The notes under the pieces: generated by a model
What the model saw: only the letters and a program-made list of their open reading frames with translations
Database searches by the model: none
What the model was told of the DNA's origin: nothing
Shown here: positions 1-11,600 of the stretch, in pieces
Layout of the letters: every line of letters begins with the position of its first letter
How positions within the stretch are numbered: the stretch's first letter is position 1
Translations under genes and position numbers: made by a program
Assembly: GCA_019155185.1 (NCBI GenBank)
Contig: CM032813.1
Location: 11,000,645 to 11,064,644 of the forward strand
Reading direction: 5' to 3'
DNA: 64,000 bases
Origin: Beaufortia kweichowensis
Taxonomy: Eukaryota > Chordata > Actinopteri > Cypriniformes > Gastromyzontidae

Positions 1-176
1 ATTAAGTGGTGTAATTCATAATGTAATTTTTTGTCTAGTCAGTAAATCAGATGGATGCTTTTGTGAGGGAAAAACTCATCGAGAGGCAGTTACCCAGTCT
101 TATTGACAAGTTTACAATGCATTTTTTCATTCATAAACACAAAAAAACACATCCATCATTAAAGCATTTAAAAAAA

Positions 177-234
<58 letters not shown>

Positions 235-243
235 ATATATATA

Positions 244-277
<34 letters not shown>
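177..277. repeat. Compound microsatellite (ATCT)n-(TA)n-(TG)n
   Basis: Tetranucleotide ATCT from 177 to about 232, then a short TA run, then TG from 245 to 276. The TG run is the start of the dispersed repeat at 245-540. The first 176 bases of the window are intron with nothing recognisable. Confidence 0.95.
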
Positions 278-540
278 TCCTGGTAAACTCTGCAGTCTGG
301 GGACCAAATGTCCCTACAGAGACATTACCAGTAATGTTTCAAACTTCTGGAACTTTTTTTGGTACATATGAGGAAAACAGCTTATACATCATACTAAATG
401 ATGGGGGTATTTTTTTGTTAATAGTTTAAAATGCAAAAAGGTTTGGGTTACAGGATACAGTATACAGTTTGTACAGTATAGAAGTCATTATGTCTATGGA
501 AAGTCCTCATAAGACATGAAAACCCAACGTGTGTGTATGC
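245..540 (+). repeat. Dispersed (TG)n-headed repeat, copy 1, ending beside a pbrm1 exon
   Basis: After the TG tract comes GGTCCTGGTAAACTCTGCAG and then about 250 bases that match, base for base over long runs, the reverse complement of 25575-25862. Shared landmarks include GGGGACCAAATGTCCC, ATGAGGAAAACA, AAGTCATTATGTCTATGG and AACCCAAC(G/A)TGTGTG. A further short piece of the head is at 679-703. The copy stops within about 5 bases of the acceptor of the pbrm1 exon at 545. Confidence 0.85.
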
Positions 541-544
541 TCAG

Positions 545-2636
545 ATGAAAGGGAAAGAACTGATGAGAAGAGATGATGAAGATGGGGACAGCATGCTCTC
601 GTCCACTCTTTCTGATGGGGGCAGCACCAAACGCAAAAGGTACGTGTTCATCTTTAAAGGGCTGTTATTCGTGAAGTGTGTGGTCCTAGTAAACCCTACA
701 GTATAACGTTCTTAATGTTACAGTTATAAAAAGAACACAAAAAAGAACAGAATGAAGGCTCTATATGCTGCTGTGGCGGAGGCTAGGGAGATGGGCACAG
801 GGCGCAGGCTCTGCGACCTCTTCATGGTCAAGCCCTCAAAGAAAGACTACCCAGATTACTACAAGATCATACTGGAGCCAATGGACCTGAGAACCATAGA
901 CCACAACATCCGCTCTGACAGATACCCCAGCGAGGACTCCATGATGGAGGACATGAAGCTGATGTTTCGTAACGCACGGCATTACAACGAAGAGGGATCA
1001 CGAGTGAGTGTTTTTGAGGATTTTTTAGGAGAGTAATTAAGTACGAAACGAACCACAGAACTGATCATCTTTACAGGCACTAAAGATCTGACTGTTTTTA
1101 AAACTGCAATTCGTAAACTTTGGTTTAAAAATAAACAAAAGTCAGGTATTGAACAGTCAGGTATGGTATTGTGGGAATTATCAGATTGACAGCATTTGAC
1201 TTCAAGATTTTAGATGTCATGAATTCGGACTTATTTTGTAAACGGCTTGTTACCTTGTTTGACTCTAGGTTTACAACGATGCCAACATTCTGGAGAAGAT
1301 TTTGAGAGAAAAACGTAGGGAACTCGGACCCCCGCCGGATGACGATGACATCATTTCACCCAAGCTTAAAATTAGTATGTTTCAAAAGCAGCACTGACTT
1401 AGTTTTGTTGTCTGGCTTTACACATACATAAATGTTATAAATAGCCCTGCCCCTGACACACATCATTGGTTGAACCACAAGTTGACATGCAAAGCTGCTT
1501 GGACAAATAGTTTCATAGCATCAAAGAGCCACAAAGTTTAAGAGTTAGTGTATGAATGGCTTGCTTGTCTCTGCCTAATTAAATAGTTGAGATAAAGTTT
1601 TTCTTTAGTTAAAAAACCCCAACACACTTTCATTATTTTATCGGCAGATGAAGCTGTGACTAACCCTATTTCATTGTCATTCCAGGGAAGAGTGGCATCT
1701 CTCCTAAAAAGTCTAAGTACCTGACGCCTTTACAGCAGAAACTCAACGAACTCTACGAAGCGGTGAAGAACTACACCGACAAGCGCGGACGACGCCTCAG
1801 CACAATCTTCCTCCGTCTTCCATCCCGTGCTGAACTTCCCGACTACTATGTGGCCATCAAGAAACCTATAGACATGGAGAAGATCAAAAGTCACATGCTG
1901 GCCAACAAGTACCAGGATGTTGATGCACTTGTGGAAGACTTAGTCTTGATGTTTAACAACGCTTGTACCTACAACGAGCCTGAATCGCTGATTTACAAAG
2001 ACGCGTTGGTGCTTCACAAAGTGCTTTTGGAGACCAGGAGAGACTTGGATGGGGGTGATGACGCCCACGTTCCCGATGTAGCACGACTTATTCTGGAACT
2101 CATACGCAATCTTTTCGTGTCTGTGGTTGGTCATCAGGACGATGAAGGTCGTTGTTATAGCGACTCACTGGCAGAGATTCCAGCCGTCGATCCCAGTAAT
2201 CCTGAGAAGCCTTCACTGAACTTTGAGATCATCAGAGCAAATGTGGATAAAGCACGTTATAGGCGACTAGATGTGTTTCAGGATCACATGTTTGAAGTCT
2301 TGGAGAAAGCCAGACGTCTACACAGGTGATGCTCTGTTTTCATAAATGAATGTATATCTTTTGAGAGATCTTATGAGTTGGTTTTGCATGCCGTAACATT
2401 ATGTCTGTTTGATTTGCGTGGTAGAACGGATTCCGAGATCTTTGAGGACTCTGTGGAGCTTCAGCAGTTTTTTATCCGGATCAGAGATGAGCTATGCAAG
2501 AATGGAGAGATTCTTTTGACACCCGCTCTTAGCTACACCACCAAACACTTGCACAGCGATGTGGAAAAAGAGAAAAAAGAGAAGCTGCCTAAAGAGTATG
2601 AAGAGGACAAACTTAAGAGAGAGGAGGAGAAGAAAG
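545..2636 (+). CDS. pbrm1: pbrm1 exons encoding bromodomains 4, 5 and 6
   Basis: Exons 545-639, 724-1003, 1269-1374, 1686-2325 and 2425-2636. Bromodomain 4 lies around 750-1330 and has the acetyl-lysine Asn in HYNEEGS (codon 986-988). Bromodomain 5 lies in the 640-base exon, with its Asn in TYNEPES (codon 1973-1975). Bromodomain 6 follows in the same exon and runs into 2425-2636. At the position matching the Asn of human bromodomain 6 (RMNRTDS as I recall it) the codon at 2321-2323 is CAC, giving RLHRTDS. A charged Lys/Glu-rich helix follows (KEKLPKEYEEDKLKREEEKK). The first exon carries acidic and Ser-rich linker before bromodomain 4. Confidence 0.95.
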
Positions 2637-5600
2637 GTATTAATTCAGTTGAATTTCTTTACATTTATGTACAGAGTGACTTGGAGTGTCTTCATATCCA
2701 CATCAGTTCTATGTACCTTGGTGCTGCTAATGCAATGCCGTACCAACTGAGCTGGAGGAACACAACATAAACAGCTACTTTAACTACAGTTAATGTCTTG
2801 AAATGAACGCAGGACACTTTTGACACTTTTGGATGAAGTGCAGGATTTACAGCTGATTGGTTTGTGTATATTCTATACTGTTTCTATACTGTTATTGATC
2901 TGCAGAGGCTGAGAAGAGTGAGGACTCAGCTGGTGGTGGATGGCAGGGAGTCCTGCAGCGCAACTACAGCCAGGACTGCAGCTTCAAAGATAACATGTAC
3001 CATGTGGGAGACTATGTATATGTGGAGCCCACAGAACCGAACCTGCAGCCACACATCGTCTGCATCGAGCGCCTGTGGCAGGATGATGCAGGTACTACAT
3101 TTGTTTTTGTCATTTTTGGTGTAATTTTACGCACTGCAAAAATGCCATTCTTGAAACAAGCAAGATAGGCCTATATCTAGTTAAAATGTACTAAAATCTA
3201 TCAAAGAATCTGCCAATGGGGTAAGCAAAACTGACTTGGTAAGAATTCTTAAAAATAGCATAAATGTCTATTCACTAATAAAATGCTACTGGATCTGGGC
3301 AGTTTTCACTTTTTTAAAGCACTGAATAATGAATAATTTAGTAAAAAATTGTATTAAAACTAGAGTATCCGAACTGAAATCTAGTCACTACACAAAATAA
3401 TCGTATGGCGCCAAATTCACCAGAGCGTTAAAGCACAGCTGAAAATACCAGGCGCTGTTCTAAAAACGTTGGTGTGAGCGCATAATGTGGAAAAAGAACG
3501 CCAGCCGCAGGCAGATACGCTCCGGTGGTCACGTCCACAACTGGGCAGTTTTCACTTTTTATAAGCAGTGCATAGTAAGTAATATTTGCTGAATATTAAT
3601 ATAAAACCATATTTTACCTTACTCTTGAAATTAAAATTTTTAGCAGCAGTATTAGATTTCAACAATCTAACCAAACATGCACAAAAACTTACAATTTATA
3701 ACTGTCACTTGTTTCTAGCAAAATCTTGCTCAAAATTTGTTCATTTTTACTTGCCAAGGGCAAAAAAGAACAGATTTCTTAAATTAAGATTTATAAAATG
3801 TGCAATTAATTTTTATATGTATGTATGTATTTTTATCTATCATGACAAGAAACAAGACATATTTACTCAAAAAAAGCTTTTTCTACTTTCTTAGATTTTA
3901 GTTTTTGCAGTGTGCCCTGAGTTGGTTAATATTCAATTTAACTTATTTTTAATAGTCTTTTTACAGTTTTTATTGCTGCAAAGCAGCTTTACAGAAAACA
4001 CATTTTAGCAGTAGAGATGTAGGAAAAACAAGGAAAAGAAATAACATAAAACACAAAAATTATAAAATTATTATAATAAGATAGATCAAAGAGATTTATT
4101 TTTGGGCTTTTGTGCCTTTATTGTGATAATATATTGGAAAGACAACAGGAAGTGAAGTGGGAGAGAAAAGGGGTGGGATCAGGAAAGTACAAACTCAGGT
4201 TGCCACATATATATATATATATATTTTTTTTTACTACTGCGAAGCGGTATAGAAAACATGGATACAGACAAAAAATGATATAGAGTATAAAAACAAAATA
4301 ATGATATTAAAAATAATAATATAGAAATATAAAAATGATATAAGAAACAGGAAAGAACATGTGAAAATGCGTAAAAGTCATCATTTAGCAATAAAGACAA
4401 CCGACAGTAATATTATTGTATTGTTTTGTTTTGTTTTGTTCAAGGAGAGAAGTGGCTTTATGGCTGCTGGTTCTACAGACCCAACGAAACATTTCATCTG
4501 GCTACACGAAAATTTCTAGAGAAGGAAGTTTTCAAAAGCGACTACTACAACAAAATTCCTGTCAGGAAAATAATGGGCAAATGTGTTGTCATGTTTGTTA
4601 AGGTAATGTCCGTCAGCAACGTCACATGGTTCACACATTATTATTACAGATTAAAAACTGATTATACGTCTGATTCGTTAAAATTCAGGAGTATTTCAAA
4701 CTTCAGCCAGACTGCTTTGGACCTGAAGACGTTTTTGTTTGCGAGTCTCGCTATTCTGCAAAAACCAAGTCCTTCAAAAAGATCAAGATGTGGACGATGC
4801 CCCTGAGCTCTGTGAAGTTTGTTCCCCGGGAAGTGCCGTTACCTGTGGTCCGTGTGGCCTCAATGTTTGCCCCTAAACAGGACAGCGAGAAGCCTCCTGA
4901 GATAGTAGAAGATGGCAAAACTATACCTTCTGTTATAGATAAAGTAAGAAAATGTTATAGAGCAGCATAATTATTTACTCCTTATGAACTTTGAATATAT
5001 GTAAATGAAACAACTTCTGTGTTTATCTGATTATCACGTTTTTTTTAGGAGAGGGAGGATGTTAGCATGGAGATCAGCAATGGAGAGGCAGGCTGTCAGT
5101 ATTATGAGCAGCTCTGCTACAATGACTTGTGTCTGAAAGTGGGAGATTGTGTCTACATTCGCTCTCATGGGCTTGTGCGCAACCGTGTGGGCAGGTGGAG
5201 TAATGACAAGATGTAACACTTGTTGTCAACTTTTTTTACTTTCTTAAAGGAATAGCTTATCAAAATATGAATTCTCTAATAATTTACTACTAATAATACT
5301 AATAATAACAATAATAATAATGATAGTAATAATAATAATAATAATACAATAATAATAATAATAATTATTATTATTATTATTATTAATATAGTTGATATAA
5401 TTAATAATAAATAGTTTCTTTAAAATTATTCCTTATAAAAATTATAATCATTAGTTATTTACTCATGTCATTCCAAACCTGTATGACTTTATTTCTTCTG
5501 CAAAACACAACAGAAGATAAAAGCAACATTGGTCCACATTGACTTCCACTGAATAAACACAATGTCTTAAAGTGATAAAATAAAAATGGTGTCATAATTG

Positions 5601-8600
5601 TTTTACCCGTATGTCATTCAAACCCTGTATATGATTTTTTTGTGGAACACAAAAGAAGATATTTTGCAAAACGCTGGTTACCAGCACCCATTGACTTCCA
5701 TTGAACCTTGTGTCCATACTATGAAAGTGAATGGGTGCCGGCAACCAGTGTTTTGCAAAATATCTTCTTTTATGTTCTACAAAAGCAAGAAAGTCATACA
5801 GCTTTGTGGGTGCGTAACTAATAAAATAATTTTTATTTTGGGGTGAACTATCCCTTCAAATATTTTATTTGGTATTACAAAGAAAAAAGAGCTACAGGTT
5901 CTGAACAACTTAAGGGTGAAAATGACATATTTTTCACTTTCTCTTTAAATATCTCTTTAAATGTGAAATAGAATCGAGAAGATGTGGGTACGTGATGGAG
6001 CTGCCTACTTTTTCGGGCCTATCTTTATCCACCCAGAGGAGACCGAACATGAACCCACCAAAATGTTCTACAAAAAAGAAGTGTTCCTCAGCAACCTGGA
6101 GGAGTCCTGCCCTATGACTTGTATAGGAGGTAAAATTCATTTCTAACCTTATACAAAATGACATCACTCCAATTGTAATGCTGAGTGATTTGATGGACAG
6201 GTGAGGAAAGTCTGTGCGATTGGGTAGATGGTTAAATCAAATCCTGTCTGGGCTATGCTTTGTTTTCTCAGGAAAGTGTACAGTGTCTTCTTTTAAAGAC
6301 TTCCTGTCATGCCGACCGACTGAAATGCCGGAGGAGGATGTGCTGCTTTGCGAGAGCCGCTACATTGAGAGCGAGAAACAAATGAAGAAGTTTAAGGGTC
6401 TGAAGCGTTTCTCTCTGTCCGCCAAAGTAGTTGAGGATGAAATCTACTACTTTAGGTCAGTTGATTTGATTTAGAAAAGACTGCTTTGTGCACTTTGAAA
6501 AATGGTTTGAACCCATTTTTTGTCCTTCAGAAAGCTCATAGTTCCTCAGAAAGAACCTTCTCCACTGCTGGATAAGAAGATTGAGGAGTTGGAGGCCAAG
6601 TTTGCAGACATGACAGATGAAGAGCTGGAGGATCTGGGTGATGATGATGGAGACGGTTCTGATGGCCACTGCATGAATCAGCTTCAGACTCCATTGAGCA
6701 GCGACATGGACATGCTGCATTATGCCCAACCACAGGTCTTCAATTTCAGTTTACACATGAAATTATTTTCAGTGTCTTGCTCTTTCTTTCTCAAGATATT
6801 GAAAAGCAAATGATTGCAAATGATTTTAATTATTATTTTAAAAATAATAATCATTTAAAATGAAAGAAAATAGACTCTACAGCACAACTATGACAGTAAC
6901 GATCCAGAGGAACAATATCATTGAGACCGCTTTTTCAGCTAATCAAAACTCAGTACAATTTAAAGCTGCAATCTGTAACTATATCGCCATCTCTTTTTAA
7001 AACATAAAATTGCAGGTTACTTTATGTCAGGGTTTCCCAAACTGGGTTTTACCCTGGTGGTTCACGAGGGAATTGCAAGTGAGTTGAGTTAAAAAACAAT
7101 TAATTACAGTTGAAGCATACAATATAAACAAATAATTTTATTAAAAATGAAATTACCAACAAAAAAGATATATTTTATTTGTTTAATCTGCATGCCAAGT
7201 GATCAGGTCAGGGGGGTCAAGGAGGTTCGGCTAACGAAAAAGTTTGAAACCTGTTTTGTGTGCTTATCTTTAGATGGGCTAAAGTCAAATGACAAAGGGA
7301 CATTTTGTTTATTTTGTAAATCACTGTTTTATGTTTACCAACTAATTAAGGTAAGATAAGATGATAAGGACACATTTTTTATGTTCTTAACAGATTTTTG
7401 TTTACTTTTAACCAAATAAAATAATAGATTGCTGCTTTAAAGGGCTTTGAATAAACAATGCTTTCGTTCCGTTAGTTTGGACGTTAGTTAATATAATAAT
7501 ATTAATGTATATTATTAATATATCTATGTTTAGATATCGTTCTTGGTGTGAAAGGGTTTTAAATCAGCATTCCGGGGACTTACAATGAATCTTATCTTTG
7601 CCACAGTCCACGTCAAAGTCAATAAAGGGGCTGTCAAAGAAGGAGGGGGCAAAAAGAAAGATCAACATGAGCGGCTACATCCTCTTCAGCAGCGAGATGA
7701 GAGCCGTCATCAAGGCCCAGCACCCTGACTTCTCTTTCGGAGAGCTCAGTCGACTGGTTGGCACAGAATGGAGAAGCCTGGAGGCCACTAAGAAAGCAGA
7801 GTATGAAGGTGAAGTTACACAGTGTTTTTTACAGTACGGATTTGCATGAAAGTTGATGCACAGAAACAAGGTCTCCAGGTTCTTCATCAGTCGTTTGTCT
7901 TTTTTGTCAATCCAGAACGGGCAGCCAAGGTAGCAGAGCAGCAGGAAAGAGAACGAGCAGCGCATCAGCAGAATCCGCGAGCAGGTACCCCAGTAGGGGC
8001 GCTCATGGGGGTGGTACTTCCTCCGACCCCCATGAGGATGCTTAACTTCAGCATGACGTCTATGGCAGGTAACCCCTCTCGGGTGTGTTAGACACACAGA
8101 CCTGCAATATGAAGCCTGCTAGCCCCCTCAATACACTTTACATCTTACACTCGTGCCTTTCATCTAGTTCCTCACTTCTGTTGTTCTGCCATGTTTCGTT
8201 TAGGGCTGCACGATATTGAAAAAATTGCAATATATGATCATGCTCAAAGTTTGTAAAATCAAATTAAATGTAAAAACTTAAAATTACATAACCAACATAC
8301 ATTATACATATTCTTCATGGGAAAAGAAGCATCACACTTTCTGTCTCATCAGTCTCTTTGCTACTTGCATTGACCTAAAGCTTACATAACTTTTTAACCT
8401 GTTAACTGTCACCGTTCCACAGGAGGAACACCTATGTTATTTCCCTATTCATTTTAATATTTCATAGTTGAATTTTAATTTAATCATGACAAACTGTAAA
8501 TTGATGGAAAGGTATAAGAGTTGAGATGAAATATTTGACCAGCTTTCATAATAAATATAAATAAAAATAAAAAATAAAAAAGTGTAGTTCAGATGTTTAG

Positions 8601-11600
8601 AACTGTAGTTGCATTTTTATGTGTATACTCAGCTTCTGCTATGACAGTTATCAGGTTAAATTATTTAAATCATTTAGTTATTGCAAACCATTGCTATATG
8701 CATATTGCGATATAAACGTTTGCAATATTTTGCAGACCTAGTTTGTCAGAACATACAGGTGCTGGTCATATAATTAGAATATCATCAAAAAGTTGATTTA
8801 TTTCACTAAAGATCCATTCAAAAAGTGAAACTTGTATAATGTATACATTCATTCTACACAGACTGATATATTTCAAGTGTTTATTTCTTTTAATTTTGAT
8901 GATTATAACTGACAACAAATCAAAACCCCAAATTCAGTATCTCAGAAAATTAGAATATTGTGAAAAGGTTCAATATTGAAGACATCTGGTGCCACAATGT
9001 AATCAGCTAATTAACTCAAAACACCTGCAAAGGCCTTTAAATGGTCTCTCAGTCTAGTTCTGTAGGCTACACAATCATGGGGAAGACTGCTGACTTGACA
9101 GTTGTCCAAAAGACGACCATTGACACCTTGCACAAGGAGGGCAAGACACAAAAGGTCATTGCAAAAGAGGCTGGCTGTTCACAGAGCTCTGTGTCCAAGC
9201 ACATTAATAGAGAGGTGAAGGGAAGGAAAAGATGTGGTAGAAAAAAAGTGTACAAGCAATAGGGATAACCGCACCCTGGAGAGGATTGTGAAGCAAAACC
9301 CATTCAAAAATGTGGGGGAGATTCACAAAGAGTGGACTGCAGCTGGAGTCAGTGCTTCAAGAACCACTACGCACAGACGTACACAAGACATGGGTTTCAG
9401 CTGTCGCATTCCTTGTGTCAAACCACTCTTGAACAACAGACAGCGTCAGAAGCGTCTCGCCTGGGCTAAAGACAAAAAGGACTGGACTGCTGCTGAGTGG
9501 TCCAAAGTTATGTTCTCTGATAAAAGTAAATTTTGCATTTCCTTTGGAAATCAGGGACCCAGAGTCTGGAGGAAGAGAGGAGAGGCACAGAATCCACGTT
9601 GCTTGAGGTCCAGTGTAAAGTTTCCACAGTCAGTGATGGTTTGGGGTGCCATGTCATCTGCTGGTATTGGTCCACTGTGTTTTCTGAGGTCCAAGGTCAA
9701 CGCAGCCGTATACCAGGACGTTTTAGAGCACTTCATGCTTCCTGCTGCTGACCAACTTTATGGAGATGCAGATTTCATTTTCCAACAGGACTTGGCACCT
9801 GCACACAGTGCCAAAGCTACCAGTACCTGGTTTAAGGACCATGGTATCCCTGTTCTTAATTGGCCAGCAAACTCGCCTGACCTTAACCCCATTGAAAATC
9901 TATGGGGTATTGTGAAGAGGAAGATGCGATATGCCAGACCCAACAATGCAGAAGAGCTGAAAGCAACTATCAGAGCAACCTGGGCTCTCATAACACCTGA
10001 GCAGTGCCACAGACTGATCGACCCCATGCCACGCCGCATTGCTGCAGTAATTCAGGCAAAAGGAGCCCCAACTAAGTATTGAGTGCTGTACATGCTCATA
10101 CTTTTCAGTTGGCCAAGATTTCTAAAAATCCTTTCTTTGTATTGGTCTTAAGTAATATTCTAATTTCCTGAGATACTGAATTTGGGATTTTCATTAGTTG
10201 TCAGCTGCTACTAACATCAAATTAAAAACTGTAGTATTTGGTAAAGACATTTTCCATCCCATATCCAGTTTCCTGACAGTTGTAAATGGGGTAAATAAGT
10301 GCATGAATGAATTCTAGTTAGCTGCATGATATACTGTACTGATGCATGTATGTCATGTTGTGTTGCCACCTTCTCTTCCATCGAGGTGCCGCACATGAAC
10401 CACTACACAGTCACACATCCCCACTTGCAGTTGCTTCCTGTTTGCCTTGCAAATCCTTACAAGAGGGGCTACCTGTACCATAGGCTCAGACACCCACCTG
10501 AACATCAAGCCTGCCCTGGCTATGACAAAACGAATTGAACAGACCTTGAGGTTCTGAATTAACCTCATAACCTTACATCTAAATATTTCAAAAATAAAGA
10601 TAAAAAGTCATTAAGATTTGGAAAAAATGTGAATGACATCTGTATTTTTATATTGGGATATTTTGAATATATATGAATATTTTGCACCATAAGGTATGAG
10701 ATATATACGCAGAAGGAGCTGGTTTTCTCAATAGATAAACAAACAGAACACATAGAGCTCAAGATATGTGTTTACAATGTGTGTTCGTTCACAGGTATGA
10801 ATGGAATGGCGCCGGGATCTACAGGAAACACTTATGGAGCTCAGGTAATGCCGACAGTGAGGAATCACGTCTTAGTGATTAGTGATCATTTCTGAATGCA
10901 CAGAACAGATGAATATTTAGCCATCTTCAAGAATCGGCTAAAGACACATCTCTTTCGCCAACACCTGACCCAATAATAACACTTACTTCTGATTCTTTCC
11001 CTATTCTTCCTATTCCCTTTTCTATAAAACATCCTGCTACAAATACTGTGCTAGGTTAATTGAGACCACTTTTTTGCTCTTTTGTTGTTTAATTGCTTCT
11101 ATTCTATACCTCACTTGCAAGTCGCTTAAAAAAGTCTGCCAAATGACTAAATGTAAATGTAATGTAAATTTCTATAGATGGGTGTGATGAACTCAGGCCA
11201 ACAGGTCCTCCCATCATACCCAGGGCAGATTGGGCAGCCAGCTCTGCAGCAGCCCTCCACTCCAATATTTGTAGCTCCTCCACCCAAACCGCAGCGCCTC
11301 CTACATTCAGAGGCATACCTGAGGTATATAGAAGGTCTGACTGCTGAGTCCACTACTGTGAGCAAGTGGGACCAAACACTATCTGGTAAGTGGGATGATA
11401 TTTTTATGATATGTATGGGTGGTCTTCCTATATGGATATAAAGACAGATATCTAGATTCAATATCAAAATGACCAAATATTAACCAACCAGTAAATAAAA
11501 TAAAATAATATAATAAAATAAACTAGATAGAAAAGTTTGGGTACAAACTTTATGTTGGCTTGAGAAAGCATAGTATGAAGGTATGAAAGCGGATTAGAGT

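Noticed and set aside
51..371. 106-codon open frame at the left edge
   Set aside because: Made by the ATCT and TG microsatellites; no protein character.
9533..10039. Overlapping frames on both strands
   Set aside because: Shadows of the Tc1 transposase.
10386..10484. Possible extra pbrm1 linker exon after a pyrimidine-rich acceptor
   Set aside because: The acceptor looks usable, but read in the phase left by exon 7916-8068 it has no resemblance to Pbrm1 that I recognise, it reaches a stop soon, and the only donor is weak. The splice 8068 to 10795 keeps frame without it.
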